64,000 nt of DNA. It comes from Streptomyces sp. HUAS MG91. GTDB taxonomy: Bacteria; Actinomycetota; Actinomycetes; Streptomycetales; Streptomycetaceae. This document shows, piece after piece, positions 43,121 to 52,873 of the stretch. Position numbers and translations under genes: made by a program. Position 1 is the first letter of the stretch. Every line of letters begins with the position of its first letter. The notes beneath the pieces are model-generated. The model worked only from the letters and a program-made list of their open reading frames with translations, had not been told where the DNA came from and searched no databases. The stretch lies in contig NZ_CP159534.1 of assembly GCF_040529335.1 (NCBI RefSeq), forward strand, positions 3,410,001 through 3,474,000, read 5' to 3'.

Positions 43121-45925
43121 TCACTTCTTGCGACGACGCCCCTTCTGCTGCTTGCGCCGCTCGGCCCGGGTCAGGCCGTCGGCGGCGGACCGGGTGGGCC
43201 CGCCCTCGGTGACGAAGTCGCCCTCGTCGACCCCGCCCTCGGCGTTCGGCGCCTGGAAGTGCAGCCGGTCGGGCCGCTGCGGAGCGTCGAGCCCCTTGGC
43301 CCGGATCTCCGGACGGACCTGCGCCGGGACCGCGTCCTCCTTGTCCAGCGACGTGGTGGGCGCGGCGTCCTCCACCGGGACCTCCTCGACCTGCTGCTCG
43401 ACCTGGACCTCCAGGTTGAACAGGTAGCCGACGGACTCCTCCTTGATGCCCTCCATCATGGCGGTGAACATGTCGAAGCCCTCGCGCTGGTACTCGACCA
43501 GCGGGTCCTTCTGCGCCATGGCGCGCAGGCCGATGCCCTCCTGGAGGTAGTCCATCTCGTAGAGGTGCTCGCGCCACTTGCGGTCCAGCACGCTGAGCAC
43601 CACGCGGCGCTCCAGCTCACGCATGATCTCGGAGCCGAGCTGCTCCTCGCGCTCCTCGTACTGCGCGTGGATGTCGTCCTTGACGGCGTCGGCGATGAAC
43701 TCGGCGGTGAGCCCGGCACGGTCCCCGGCCTCGTCCTCCAGCTCCTCCACCGTCACCTTGATCGGGTAGAGCTGCTTGAAGGCGCCCCACAGCCGGTCGA
43801 GGTCCCAGTCCTCGGCGAAGCCCTCGGCGGTCTCGGCCTCGATGTACGCGTCGATGGTGTCGTCCATGAAGTGCTGCACCTGCTCGTGCAGGTCCTCGCC
43901 CTCCAGGACGCGGCGGCGCTCGCCGTAGATGACCTCGCGCTGGCGGTTCAGCACCTCGTCGTACTTCAGGACGTTCTTGCGCGTCTCGAAGTTCTGCTGC
44001 TCGACCTGCGACTGGGCGGAGGCGATGGCCCGCGTGACCATCTTGTTCTCGATCGGGACGTCGTCCGGCACGTTCGCCATCGACATCACGCGCTCGACCA
44101 TCTGCGCCTTGAACAGGCGCATGAGGTCGTCACCGAGCGACAGGTAGAAGCGGGACTCGCCCGGGTCGCCCTGACGGCCGGAACGACCGCGCAGCTGGTT
44201 GTCGATACGCCGCGACTCGTGGCGCTCGGTGCCCAGCACATAGAGCCCGCCGAGGTCCTTGACCTCCTCGAACTCGGCCTTGACGGCCTGCTCGGCCTTC
44301 TCCAGGGCCTCGGGCAGCGCCGCGGCCCACTCCTCGACGTGCTCGACCGGGTCCAGGCCCGTCTGGCGCAGCTCGGCCTCGGCGAGGTCGTCGGGGTTGC
44401 CGCCGAGCTTGATGTCCGTACCGCGGCCCGCCATGTTCGTCGCGACGGTGACGGCGCCCTTGCGGCCGGCCTGCGCGACGATGGTCGCCTCACGGTCGTG
44501 CTGCTTGGCGTTGAGCACCTCGTGCTGGATGCCGCGCTTGGAGAGCTGCTGCGAGAGGTACTCGGACTTCTCGACCGACGTCGTACCGACGAGGATCGGC
44601 TGGCCCTTCTCGTGCTTCTCCGCGATGTCGTCGACGACGGCGTCGAACTTGGCGACCTCGGTGCGGTAGATCAGGTCGGCCTGGTCCTTGCGGACCATCG
44701 GCTTGTTCGTCGGGATCGGGACGACGCCCAGCTTGTAGATCTGGTGGAACTCGGCGGCCTCGGTCATCGCCGTACCGGTCATGCCGGAGAGCTTGTCGTA
44801 GAGGCGGAAGAAGTTCTGGAGGGTGATGGTCGCAAGGGTCTGGTTCTCGTCCTTGATGTCCACCCCTTCCTTCGCCTCGATCGCCTGGTGCATGCCCTCG
44901 TTGTAACGGCGGCCGGCGAGGATACGGCCGGTGTGCTCGTCGACGATCATGACTTCGCCGTCGATGACGACGTAGTCCTTGTCCTTCTTGAAGAGTTCCT
45001 TGGCCTTGATGGCGTTGTTCAGGTAACCCACGAGCGGGGTGTTCACCGACTCGTACAGATTGTCGATGCCCAGCCAGTCCTCGACCTTGGCGACGCCCGG
45101 CTCGTGGATGGCGACGGTGCGCTTCTTCTCGTCGACCTCGTAGTCGCCGGTCTCCTCGATGCCCTTCATGGTGTTGCCGGCCTCGCCCTTGGTGAGGCGG
45201 GTCACCAGCTTGGCGAAGTCGCCGTACCACTTGGTGGCCTGGTCCGCGGGACCGGAGATGATCAGCGGCGTACGGGCCTCGTCGACGAGGATGGAGTCGA
45301 CCTCGTCGACCACCGCGAAGTTGTGGCCGCGCTGGACGAGCTCGTCCTGGGACCACGCCATGTTGTCGCGGAGGTAGTCGAAGCCGAACTCGTTGTTCGT
45401 GCCGTACGTGATGTCGCAGTTGTACTGCTCGCGGCGCTGGGCCGGCGTCATGTTCGCCAGGATGCAGCCCACGGTGAGGCCCAGGAACTTGTGGACGCGG
45501 CCCATCATCTCGGAGTCGCGCTCGGCCAGGTAGTCGTTCACCGTGATCAGGTGGACGCCCTTGCCGGACAGCGCGTTCAGATACGTCGGCAGCGTGCCGA
45601 CGAGGGTCTTGCCCTCACCGGTCTTCATCTCGGCCACGTATCCGAGGTGGAGGGCGGCGCCGCCCATCAACTGCACGTCGTAGTGGCGCTGGCCCAGGAC
45701 TCGCCGGGCGGCCTCACGGACGGTCGCGAACGCCTCGGGCAGCAGGTCGTCGAGGGTCTCGCCGTCCTCGACGCGCTGCTTGTACTCGTCCGTGAGCGCG
45801 CGCAGCTCGGCGTCGGAGAGGCTCTCGAAGTCCTCTTCGATGGAGTTGACCTGGTCCGCGATGCGGTGCAGCTTGCGCAGGATCTTGCCTTCGCCTGCAC
45901 GCATGATCTTCTGGAGGACGGACAC
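43121..45925 (-). CDS. secA: Preprotein translocase ATPase SecA
   Basis: This is the motor ATPase that pushes unfolded preproteins through SecYEG. Its 934 residues cover Walker [10 protein letters not shown] (100-108), [16 protein letters not shown] (Walker B and linker), the preprotein-binding domain around 230-370, GTDIKLGG and [13 protein letters not shown] in the second nucleotide-binding fold, and the helical scaffold and wing domains ([18 protein letters not shown]). The C-terminal zinc motif of Escherichia SecA is absent; the protein ends in a basic stretch with [15 protein letters not shown], as in actinobacterial SecA1. GTG start with GGAG about ten bases upstream. It is a monocistronic unit. 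Confidence 0.97.
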   Translation of the reverse strand: MSVLQKIMRAGEGKILRKLHRIADQVNSIEEDFESLSDAELRALTDEYKQRVEDGETLDDLLPEAFATVREAARRVLGQRHYDVQLMGGAALHLGYVAEMKTGEGKTLVGTLPTYLNALSGKGVHLITVNDYLAERDSEMMGRVHKFLGLTVGCILANMTPAQRREQYNCDITYGTNNEFGFDYLRDNMAWSQDELVQRGHNFAVVDEVDSILVDEARTPLIISGPADQATKWYGDFAKLVTRLTKGEAGNTMKGIEETGDYEVDEKKRTVAIHEPGVAKVEDWLGIDNLYESVNTPLVGYLNNAIKAKELFKKDKDYVVIDGEVMIVDEHTGRILAGRRYNEGMHQAIEAKEGVDIKDENQTLATITLQNFFRLYDKLSGMTGTAMTEAAEFHQIYKLGVVPIPTNKPMVRKDQADLIYRTEVAKFDAVVDDIAEKHEKGQPILVGTTSVEKSEYLSQQLSKRGIQHEVLNAKQHDREATIVAQAGRKGAVTVATNMAGRGTDIKLGGNPDDLAEAELRQTGLDPVEHVEEWAAALPEALEKAEQAVKAEFEEVKDLGGLYVLGTERHESRRIDNQLRGRSGRQGDPGESRFYLSLGDDLMRLFKAQMVERVMSMANVPDDVPIENKMVTRAIASAQSQVEQQNFETRKNVLKYDEVLNRQREVIYGERRRVLEGEDLHEQVQHFMDDTIDAYIEAETAEGFAEDWDLDRLWGAFKQLYPIKVTVEELEDEAGDRAGLTAEFIADAVKDDIHAQYEEREEQLGSEIMRELERRVVLSVLDRKWREHLYEMDYLQEGIGLRAMAQKDPLVEYQREGFDMFTAMMEGIKEESVGYLFNLEVQVEQQVEEVPVEDAAPTTSLDKEDAVPAQVRPEIRAKGLDAPQRPDRLHFQAPNAEGGVDEGDFVTEGGPTRSAADGLTRAERRKQQKGRRRKK

Positions 45926-46123
45926 GAGGGTTGGTCTCCTTGCCGGTCGGGCCTGGCACGGTCGGTTACTCGGGCGACAGCCTGAGCAACGGCCATCGTA
46001 TGCGAGGACCCCACCGCGCCGGGAGGTCTGCCATCAGGTCCAACGCACAGGCGCCTCGGAAGGTGCCGGTATACCCCACGAAAAGTGATGGTGCGTCCTC
46101 CTCGCCCCGAGCAGAATCGGGTG

Positions 46124-46696
46124 ATGGAACCCGTGACGCTGACCACCGCCCGTCTGCGACTGCGCACCTTCGTCCCCGCCGACGCCGACGAGGTGCTGGC
46201 CGCCTGCCAGGACCCCGACATCCAGCGCTGGACCACGATTCCTTCGCCCTACGCGCGCGCGGACGCCGAATATTTCATCGAGCGGGTGGTCGCGGACGGC
46301 TGGCGCAGCGACGCCGAGTACACCTTCGCGGTCCGGACCGAGGAGCACGGCCCGATCGCCGCCGCCGTCGGGCTGCACCACCCGCGCGCGGGTGCCTGGG
46401 AAGTGGGTTTCTGGACGGCCAAGGAGTTCCGCGGCCGCGGCTACATGACGGAGGCGGTCCTCGAAGTCGCCCGCTGGGCGTTCACCGAGCTCGCCTGCAC
46501 CCGCCTGGAATGGCGGGCCGAGGTGGGCAACAAGGGCTCGCGCACCGTCGCCGAGAAGGCCGGTTTCACCATGGAGGGCGTGCTGCGCGCGGGCCTGCCG
46601 AACAAGGGAGTCCTCCGCGACTGCTGGGTGGGCTCCCTCCTCCCCTCGGACCTGCCCCTCCCGAGCCCCCTGCCCTACCTCCCCTCCACCCCCTGA
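46124..46696 (+). CDS. GNAT-family N-acetyltransferase (RimJ/RimL type)
   Basis: This 190-residue acetyl-CoA-dependent transferase starts with the strand TLTTARLRLRTFVPADADEVL, the typical RimJ/L opening. KEFRGRGYMTEAVLEVARWAF holds the pyrophosphate-binding RGRGY motif, and TRLEWRAEVGNKGSRTVAEKAGF the last acetyl-CoA segment. The substrate may be a ribosomal-protein N-terminus or a small amine and cannot be told. I used the ATG at MEPVTLTT, consistent with family alignments; an upstream ATG gives 13 poorly conserved residues. Divergent from secA. A hairpin with repeats follows. Confidence 0.87.
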   Translation: MEPVTLTTARLRLRTFVPADADEVLAACQDPDIQRWTTIPSPYARADAEYFIERVVADGWRSDAEYTFAVRTEEHGPIAAAVGLHHPRAGAWEVGFWTAKEFRGRGYMTEAVLEVARWAFTELACTRLEWRAEVGNKGSRTVAEKAGFTMEGVLRAGLPNKGVLRDCWVGSLLPSDLPLPSPLPYLPSTP

Positions 46697-46725
46697 CCAC
46701 CCCGCCCCCGTACGGCCCCGCCCCC

Positions 46726-46791
46726 GCCTTGGGCAATCTGCCGCCGCCCCACCCCGCCCAGCCTTGGGCAATCTGCCGCCAAGGGCGGCAG
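46726..46791 (+). repeat. Repeated 20-mer and terminator-like hairpin after the GNAT gene
   Basis: The 20-mer starting GCCTTGGGCAATCTG occurs at 46726-46745 and again at 46761-46780, 35 bp apart. The second copy flows into a perfect stem, CTGCCGCC (46773-46780) / GGCGGCAG (46784-46791) with a three-base loop. This may terminate the acetyltransferase transcript. Confidence 0.65.
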
Positions 46792-46909
46792 GGTGGGCAA
46801 GGCGGCACCCCAGCGCCGGGCAGGCGCCCCGGCGGGCCCCGCCCACGGCCCGGAGCGGCACCCACGGTCGGGGCCCCGTTTGTCAGCGCCGCCCCCTATC
46901 GTTCCGCTC

Positions 46910-48100
46910 ATGCCGACGACCGCGCCGCAGCACCCCACCCCCACCACCCAGCACCCCGTCGCCCTCTCCGCCCAGGAGGCCCGCCGCATCGCCCTCCGCG
47001 CCCAGGGCTTCCTCGGCGCCCCGAACCGCGCCGCAGGCGTCCGCGGAGTCCTGCGCAGCCTCGGCGCGGTCCAGCTCGACACGATCTCGGTCCTGGCCCG
47101 CTCCCACGAGCTGATCCCGTACGCGCGCCTCGGCGCGGTCGGCCGCAAGAAGGTCGAGCAGGCCTACTGGACCCAGACCCACGCCTTCGAGTACTGGTCC
47201 CACGCGGCCTGCATCCTCCCCATCGAGGAATGGCCCCACTTCGCCTTCCGCCGCCGCGCCTACCGCAACCGCCCGCACTGGAACCACCACCTCCCCGACG
47301 GCGCCTACGACCAGGTGATCAAGCAGCTGCGCGCCGAGGGCCCGCTGACCGCCACGGAGCTGGGCGGCGCGAAGAACAAGGGCGAGTGGTGGGACTGGTC
47401 GGACTCGAAGGTCGCCGTCGAGCGCGCGCTGATGTACGGCGAGGTGGTCTGCGTCGAGCGCCGCGCCTGGAAGCGGGTCTACGACCTGGCGGAGCGCGCG
47501 ATCCCGGCGGACCTGCTCCACGACGACCTGGACGACAAGGAGTGCGTGCGCCGCCTGGTCGTCCAGGCCGGCCAGGCGCTCGGCGTCGGCACCCGCTCGG
47601 ACATCGCCGACTACCACCGGCTGAAGAGCGAGCAGTTCGACGCGGTGATCGCGGAGACCAACCTGGTCCCGGTGACGGTCGAGGGCTGGGGCGGCAAGCC
47701 GGCCTGGGCCGACCCGGCGGCGCTGGAGTCGACGCCCCGCGGCCGGCACCGTACGACGCTGCTGTCCCCGTTCGACTCGCTGGTATGGGAGCGGGCGCGC
47801 GCGGAGCGGATCTTCGGCTTCACGCACCGCCTGGAGGCGTACGTCCCCAAGCCCAAGCGCGTCCACGGCTACTTCGCGATGCCGGTCCTGGCGGGCGGAC
47901 AGCTGGTGGGCCGGGTCGACCCGGCGCGCGAGGGCACCACGCTGGTCGCCCGGCAGGTCTCCCTGGACGGCCCGAAGGCGGTCCAGGGAGTGGCGCAGGC
48001 CCTGCGCGAGGCGGCGAGCTGGGTGGGCTGCGACAGCGTCCGCGTGGAGCGCATGGCGGACGCGGCCCTGAAGCGGGACCTCGTCAGAGCGCTCGACTGA
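46910..48100 (+). CDS. Winged-helix DNA glycosylase of the YcaQ/AlkX family
   Basis: This 396-residue protein has the HTH_42/YcaQ fold, whose characterised members remove alkylated bases or unhook interstrand crosslinks. The catalytic strand GAVQLDTISVLARSHELIPYAR lies near residue 50; its Gln-Leu-Asp matches the QxD pattern reported for the AlkX/YcaQ branch, while the Streptomyces AlkZ self-resistance branch has QxQ. Near residue 325, GYFAMPVLAGGQLVGRVDPA is a clear family signature. ATG start at MPTTAPQHP. It converges with the response regulator gene. A housekeeping repair role is likely, as no secondary-metabolite genes are nearby. Confidence 0.85.
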   Translation: MPTTAPQHPTPTTQHPVALSAQEARRIALRAQGFLGAPNRAAGVRGVLRSLGAVQLDTISVLARSHELIPYARLGAVGRKKVEQAYWTQTHAFEYWSHAACILPIEEWPHFAFRRRAYRNRPHWNHHLPDGAYDQVIKQLRAEGPLTATELGGAKNKGEWWDWSDSKVAVERALMYGEVVCVERRAWKRVYDLAERAIPADLLHDDLDDKECVRRLVVQAGQALGVGTRSDIADYHRLKSEQFDAVIAETNLVPVTVEGWGGKPAWADPAALESTPRGRHRTTLLSPFDSLVWERARAERIFGFTHRLEAYVPKPKRVHGYFAMPVLAGGQLVGRVDPAREGTTLVARQVSLDGPKAVQGVAQALREAASWVGCDSVRVERMADAALKRDLVRALD

Positions 48101-48131
48101 GGCGACAGGCAACCGGCGACCCGGACGAGTC

Positions 48132-48884
48132 CTAGCGGATCTCGAGGATCTTCTCCCGCATCGCGTACACCACGGCCTCCATCCTGGAGTGCAGCTGCAG
48201 CTTCTCCAGGATGTTGCGCACATGGTTCTTCACGGTGTTCTCCGAGATGAACAACTCCTTGGCGATATCCCGGTTGTTCATCCCGGTGGCGACCAGCTTG
48301 AGCACTTCCAGCTCGCGGTCGGTGAGCCGGGGCGCGGGCACCAGCCGGCGCTCGTCGGTGCGCTGGATCATCGACTTGAATTCGGTGAGCAGCTTCGACG
48401 CCATGGAGGGGCTGATCTGCGACTGCCCGTCGGCGACGGCGCGAATGGCCGTGGCCACCTCGTCGGTCGAGATCTCCTTCAGCAGATACCCCGTGGCGCC
48501 CGCCTTGATCGCGTCGTAGAGATCCGCTTCCTCGTCGCTGATCGTGAGCATGATGATTTTGGCGCTGGGTGCCACTTCCTTGATGGAGGTGCACGCCTCG
48601 ATGCCGCCGCGCTTGGGCATCCGGACGTCCATCAGGACGATGTCCGGCAGCAGGTCGGCCGCCTTGTCCACCGCCTCGGCGCCGTCGCCCGCCTCGCCGA
48701 CGACCTGAATGTCCTCCTCGGCCGCGAGGACGATCTCCAGACCACGCCGGAACAGCGCGTGATCGTCCACCACAAGGACCCGGATCGGCTCCTTGCGTGG
48801 TGAGCCCTCGTCCGGGCCCGTACCGGCGCCGCCATCGGCCGCGCCGGCGTCCTCGCCCCGCATCGGTCCGAAGCTGTCCGCCAT
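48132..48884 (-). CDS. Orphan NarL/LuxR-type response regulator
   Basis: This 250-residue two-component output protein has a disordered 32-residue leader, a receiver domain with acidic pocket VVDDH (38-42), phospho-acceptor Asp86 in IVLMDVRMP, KAGATGYLLKE for the Lys switch, and a GerE/LuxR helix-turn-helix (LTDRELEVLKLVATGMNNRDIAKE, then ENTVKNHVRNILEKL). ATG start with GGGGGAGGAACG directly upstream, a very strong site. No histidine kinase gene is adjacent. The nearest neighbour is the HPF gene; a strong hairpin lies between the two. Confidence 0.92.
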   Translation of the reverse strand: MADSFGPMRGEDAGAADGGAGTGPDEGSPRKEPIRVLVVDDHALFRRGLEIVLAAEEDIQVVGEAGDGAEAVDKAADLLPDIVLMDVRMPKRGGIEACTSIKEVAPSAKIIMLTISDEEADLYDAIKAGATGYLLKEISTDEVATAIRAVADGQSQISPSMASKLLTEFKSMIQRTDERRLVPAPRLTDRELEVLKLVATGMNNRDIAKELFISENTVKNHVRNILEKLQLHSRMEAVVYAMREKILEIR

Positions 48885-49029
48885 CGTTCCTCCCCCTGAA
48901 GGCCGTGGCCCCGTCTTCCTGTGCCGGGCCAACCCGAGGCACCGGCCCACCGGTTGACCCGGCACGGCCATGATTTCATGCCTCGGGGTCCGCGCGTCGA
49001 CGGAGCGGCGCACCAGGGGGTCGCACGAT

Positions 49030-49066
49030 GGTGCCCCTGGGGGCGCACGCACACTCCAGGGGCACC
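49030..49066 (-). terminator. Hairpin terminator downstream of hpf
   Basis: GGTGCCCCTGG (49030-49040) and CCAGGGGCACC (49056-49066) are perfect 11-bp arms around a 15-base loop, 44 bp after the hpf stop. There is no U-run, as is usual in streptomycetes. Confidence 0.75.
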
Positions 49067-49110
49067 GGATGAGTGGGTTTTCGGACAGCCTGCCCACGGA
49101 CCGGGCGGAC

Positions 49111-49806
49111 TCAGCCGCCGATGGCGTCTCCCGCGTCGGCGCTGTGCACGTCGGCGACCATGGGGTCGCTGCTGAGGTGGATGACGCCGTAGTCGTAGGC
49201 GTGACGCCGGTAGACCACGCTGGGTTCCTTGGTGTCGGAGTCGACGAACAGATAGAAGTCGTGCCCGACCAGCTCCATCTCGTAGAGCGCCTGGTCGAGC
49301 GTCATGGGTGCGGCGACGTGGGTCTTCTCACGGACGACGAGCGGGCCCTCGCCCTGGACCTCGAGCGATCCGATCCTGGTCGTCGGCACGGCGTCGGGCT
49401 CGGTGTCGTCCTTGGCGATCGTGCCGTCCCCGTTGAGCGTGGCGGCGTCCGGGACGTGCTCGGCGACCTCCGCCGCCGAGATGCGCTTCGTGCCGCGCCG
49501 CGACGACCGCTTGTCGTGCTGCTTGCGCAGCCGCGCGTCGAGCTTTTCCGTGGCGAGGTCGAGCGCCGCGTACGGATCGTTCGCCGAGGCCTCGGCCCGG
49601 ATCACCGGACCCCGCGTGCGCAGCGTGATCTCCACGCGGTCGCAGCGGTCGGCCTGTCGGGGGTTGGGCTCCTTGGACACCTCCACGTCGAGGCTGATCA
49701 CCTTGCCGTCGAGCTTCTGGATCTTCTCCAGGTTCAGCTTGTCGGCCACGTGCTTGCGGAACCGCTCCGGTACCTCGGTCTTGCGGCCCTTGACGACGAT
49801 GTCCAC
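49111..49806 (-). CDS. hpf: Ribosome hibernation promoting factor, long form
   Basis: This 231-residue protein binds idle ribosomes and drives 100S dimer formation. The N-terminal S30AE/YfiA domain (residues 1-105: VKGRKTEVPERFRKHVADKL, VEITLRTRGPVIRAEAS, DPYAALDLATEKLDARL) is joined by a variable acidic linker to the C-terminal dimerisation domain (TLDQALYEMELVGHDFYLFVD, then VVYRRHAYDYGVIHL). GTG start with GGGAACGGAG six bases upstream; frames extending further upstream are not conserved in character. It is preceded by a 335-bp gap containing its promoter. Expression in stationary phase or under stress is expected for the family. Confidence 0.95.
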   Translation of the reverse strand: MDIVVKGRKTEVPERFRKHVADKLNLEKIQKLDGKVISLDVEVSKEPNPRQADRCDRVEITLRTRGPVIRAEASANDPYAALDLATEKLDARLRKQHDKRSSRRGTKRISAAEVAEHVPDAATLNGDGTIAKDDTEPDAVPTTRIGSLEVQGEGPLVVREKTHVAAPMTLDQALYEMELVGHDFYLFVDSDTKEPSVVYRRHAYDYGVIHLSSDPMVADVHSADAGDAIGG

Positions 49807-50141
49807 GCAGAACTCCGTTCCCGGATAACTCCGCTCGCTCGGCGGAGCATCTCCCTCTTGCACACGACTCCGGCCACTTCCGGAGCCTCGGACTCGGTGA
49901 CTTCCACCTCCTCCTCCCCCGCGGGCGAGATCTCCACCCCACCGTGACGGGTGATTGTCGAAATCTCTGCGCAATCGCTCGCACGGCAATCCGATATGCG
50001 AGGTACGGCTTCTGTCTTTCCTGCCGAGTTCCTCACAACTGAACATATCTCGCCCGGACGGATGTCGTCACCCTCTACTGACGCGTACCTCCATTCCGGT
50101 GGATGAACCCTCTCTCTACCTGGAACGATGCAGATCCTCGG
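49807..50141. promoter_or_regulatory. Leader/promoter region upstream of hpf
   Basis: This 335-bp gap between the comF end and hpf start has no coding signal. It has lower GC near 49955-50060 (for example GTTCCTCACAACTGAACATATCTCG), suggesting one or more promoters reading left, far from the GTG. The long transcribed leader could carry regulation, but I see no recognisable RNA element. Confidence 0.5.
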
Positions 50142-50897
50142 TCAGTTCCGGTTTATTTCGAAGGAATCCGGAGATGCGGAGACCACGGCGGCCCCCACCG
50201 TGATCGGTCCTGCCATTCCGGGACCCGCCGCGCGTTCTCCCGCTGCTGTTGCGGAACGCGTCACCGCGTGTATTGCGCGCGCTGCCTCCGCCAAAGACGC
50301 GCCGGTCGTCATCAGGTCGTCGACCAGCACGATCCGGCCAACTTCGGTGAACAGCCCGCCCGCACCGCCCACCACGTCCAGCGCGCCCGACACATTGGCC
50401 CGGCGCTGCCGGGCGTCGAGCCCCGACTGGTCGGCCACGGCCCGCCGCTGGCGCAGCACGGCCAGGACCCGCACCGCGACGCCCTCCCGGCGCAGCCCGG
50501 CCGCCGCCGCGTACGCCAGGCGCCGCGTCGGGTCGTGCCCGCGCGCCCGCACCGCCCGGGGCGCGGAGGGCACCGGCACCAGCGCCACGGCCCCCGTCCC
50601 GCCCACCGGCAGTCCGGCCCGCACCGCCCCGGCGAGCGCCTCGCCCAGCGGCCGGGCCAGCCCCAGCGCGCCACGCTCCTTGTGCGCGAGCAGCACGGCC
50701 CGCACAGACCCCTCGTAGGGCACCGCCGCGTGCACGACGGGCAGCCCCGGCGGTCTCGGCGTCGGCGTCACCCGCCCCGGCCCAGCACCGCGGACCGCCC
50801 GTGCGCACCTCACGCACAGCGGTGTACGCGACCTGCCGCAGCCTGCGCACTGGGCCGGCAGCACCAGGTCGGAGAGGTCCTGCCACCACCCCCGCAT
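50142..50897 (-). CDS. comF: ComF-family phosphoribosyltransferase-like protein
   Basis: This 251-residue protein has an N-terminal zinc module with CAGCGRSRTPLCVRC (four cysteines, residues 17-31), then a type I phosphoribosyltransferase fold with GALGLARPLGEAL and the PRPP loop IVLVDDLMTTGAS near 205. ComF takes part in DNA uptake in competent bacteria; its role in streptomycetes is not known. ATG start (MRGWWQDL), with a GTG two codons earlier as alternative. It follows lpqB by 110 bp in the same direction and may belong to the mtrAB-lpqB transcript. Confidence 0.88.
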   Translation of the reverse strand: MRGWWQDLSDLVLPAQCAGCGRSRTPLCVRCARAVRGAGPGRVTPTPRPPGLPVVHAAVPYEGSVRAVLLAHKERGALGLARPLGEALAGAVRAGLPVGGTGAVALVPVPSAPRAVRARGHDPTRRLAYAAAAGLRREGVAVRVLAVLRQRRAVADQSGLDARQRRANVSGALDVVGGAGGLFTEVGRIVLVDDLMTTGASLAEAARAIHAVTRSATAAGERAAGPGMAGPITVGAAVVSASPDSFEINRN

Positions 50898-51007
50898 ACC
50901 CACCACTGTGCCAACCGGCGCGCCCCGCGACCACCCCTGTGGACAACGCCCTGTGGACAACTCGGCACCCCTGCCCGGCGACCGCGTCCCCGCAGGCGGA
51001 AGCAGCC

Positions 51008-52873
51008 CTACCCCGGATAGACCGGCGCCGTCCCGACCTTCAGCACGGACTGCCACGCGGCCCCGGAGGGCAACCGCACGATCCCGTCGTCGGAGTGCGC
51101 CAGCAGCGGCAGATCCGTGTCGGACGCCGCGATCTCGCTCACCCGCGTCAGCCCCGGCAGCGCCTGCCCGGTCGGGGTCGAGCCGTCGCACTGCACGTAC
51201 CGGATCTGCTGGAGCCCGCCCGGCTCCCGGCCGACGACCACGAGCCGGCTGCCGCCCGCCCAGGACACGGCGGTGACCTCCTCCATGTCCGGTGCGGCCG
51301 GGCGCAGGTCGACCACCGAGATCTCCATGTCGCCGTCCGTCATGTCGTGGTCCCGCTCGACACGGCCGATCTGCAGCCGCGTCCTGCCGTCCTCCTCGAC
51401 CAGGAGGGCGACGCGCGCGCCGTCGGCGGACATCTTCACCGCCTCGATCCGGGCATTCTCACCGAGCTCGTCGACCCGGACCTCCTGCATCCGGTCGGCC
51501 ATGCCGTCCCCGAACACGAGCAGGCGCCGGTTCTTCGGATCGCGGTCGGCCACCCACAGATCACCCTGCGCGTCCCAACTGGGCGTCGTGAAACCGTCCT
51601 TCTCCGCCTTGGCGCCACTGTGCGCGAGCGCGTCCCCGAGCGAGGCGTTGGTGACCATGGACGCCACGAACAGCGACCGCCCGTCGCCGGACACCGCCGC
51701 CGCACGCTCCTGGTCGCGCGAGATCGCGACGGACCGCATCCGCCGCTCGCCCTCGCCCATCGGACCCGCCACCTGCTCGGGCTTCTGGTGCGAGCCGCTG
51801 GTGCCCGGCATCCGCACCACACGGCCCTTGTCGTCCAGGAAGTACTGGTACTGGAGCCCCGTGGAGTACCGCGGCGCCACCAGCGCGTCGGCCGCGCCCT
51901 TCGCGAGGGTGCACATCAGCCGGCCGTCGGCCCGCTCCAGTTCGACCTCGTCCACGCTCGACGACGACAGGTCCCGCAGTGAGTACAGGAGCTGGGCCGC
52001 CATCTTCTTGCACTGCGCCGAACCGATCGTGTCGGCGCTCTTGTTCAACGGCACCTTCAGCTTGTTCGCGTCGTCGGGAGCCAGCGACTTCGTCCCGTCG
52101 CGCAGCGCCGCCTTCAGCGGGAACGACGTCGTCACCACGCGGTTCAGCCAGCGGGTGGGCCCGGCGAGCACCTCCTTGACGGTCTCCGTCAGGGGGTCCA
52201 CCCACTTCCGTACGAAGACGGGGTCGGCGACGAGCCGCTTCTGCCCGTCCCCGTCACCGGACTTCGCCGCGGGATCCACCGCGTAGTAGTACTTGTTGAC
52301 GGACTGATAGATCCGCTGGAAGTCGGTCTTGCCCAGGACGACGCCGCGCGGCGGGGTGTCGATCCGCCACTGCTTCGGCTTGCCCTTGGCGGTCGCGACC
52401 AGGCTCAGATGCAGCGGTTCCTTGTAGCCGCTGCTGTCCGGCTGGTACGCCTGCTGGTCGTCGAGGCGTGCGACCTGAGTCCCGGTCAGCTCGAAGCCGC
52501 GCCCGTCCTGGGCGGAGTTCGCCCGGTCCGTCGCGTGCCTGCTGGGGCCGTCCTTGAGCACGACGGTCTGCCGCTCGGGATGCCAGTTCTTCGCCGCGTC
52601 GGGCGTCAGATACTTGCGGGCCACCGCGTACGAAGGGTCGTCGCTGGTCAGCGCCTCGAGGAAGCCTTCGACGATGCTCGTGGCCGCCGCGTTGTCCCGC
52701 GGCGGCAGCGCGAAGACGCGGACCTGCGAGTCCGGGCGCTGCGACGCCTCCACCGACTCGAGTCCGCCGCTGTCCGGCATCGACGCGCATCCGGCGAGGA
52801 CGATGACGCCGCATCCGGCCAGCGCACCGCCCCGCACCCCGCGCCGCCGACGCGACGCCCGCTGCTCATCCAC
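51008..52873 (-). CDS. lpqB: Lipoprotein LpqB, MtrB-associated
   Basis: This 621-residue extracytoplasmic lipoprotein is the known partner of the MtrAB two-component system. A basic N-terminus precedes the signal segment and lipobox VIVLAGCAS, with Cys29 as lipid anchor. A GerMN domain (about 210-340: WVDPLTETVKEVLAGPTRW) and a C-terminal beta-propeller-like region (MRSVAISRDQERAAAVSGDG; EAVKMSADGARVALL) follow. GTG start overlapping the mtrB stop by 8 bp, so translation is coupled. In mycobacteria LpqB interacts with the MtrB sensor domain and modulates signalling. Confidence 0.95.
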   Translation of the reverse strand: MDEQRASRRRRGVRGGALAGCGVIVLAGCASMPDSGGLESVEASQRPDSQVRVFALPPRDNAAATSIVEGFLEALTSDDPSYAVARKYLTPDAAKNWHPERQTVVLKDGPSRHATDRANSAQDGRGFELTGTQVARLDDQQAYQPDSSGYKEPLHLSLVATAKGKPKQWRIDTPPRGVVLGKTDFQRIYQSVNKYYYAVDPAAKSGDGDGQKRLVADPVFVRKWVDPLTETVKEVLAGPTRWLNRVVTTSFPLKAALRDGTKSLAPDDANKLKVPLNKSADTIGSAQCKKMAAQLLYSLRDLSSSSVDEVELERADGRLMCTLAKGAADALVAPRYSTGLQYQYFLDDKGRVVRMPGTSGSHQKPEQVAGPMGEGERRMRSVAISRDQERAAAVSGDGRSLFVASMVTNASLGDALAHSGAKAEKDGFTTPSWDAQGDLWVADRDPKNRRLLVFGDGMADRMQEVRVDELGENARIEAVKMSADGARVALLVEEDGRTRLQIGRVERDHDMTDGDMEISVVDLRPAAPDMEEVTAVSWAGGSRLVVVGREPGGLQQIRYVQCDGSTPTGQALPGLTRVSEIAASDTDLPLLAHSDDGIVRLPSGAAWQSVLKVGTAPVYPG

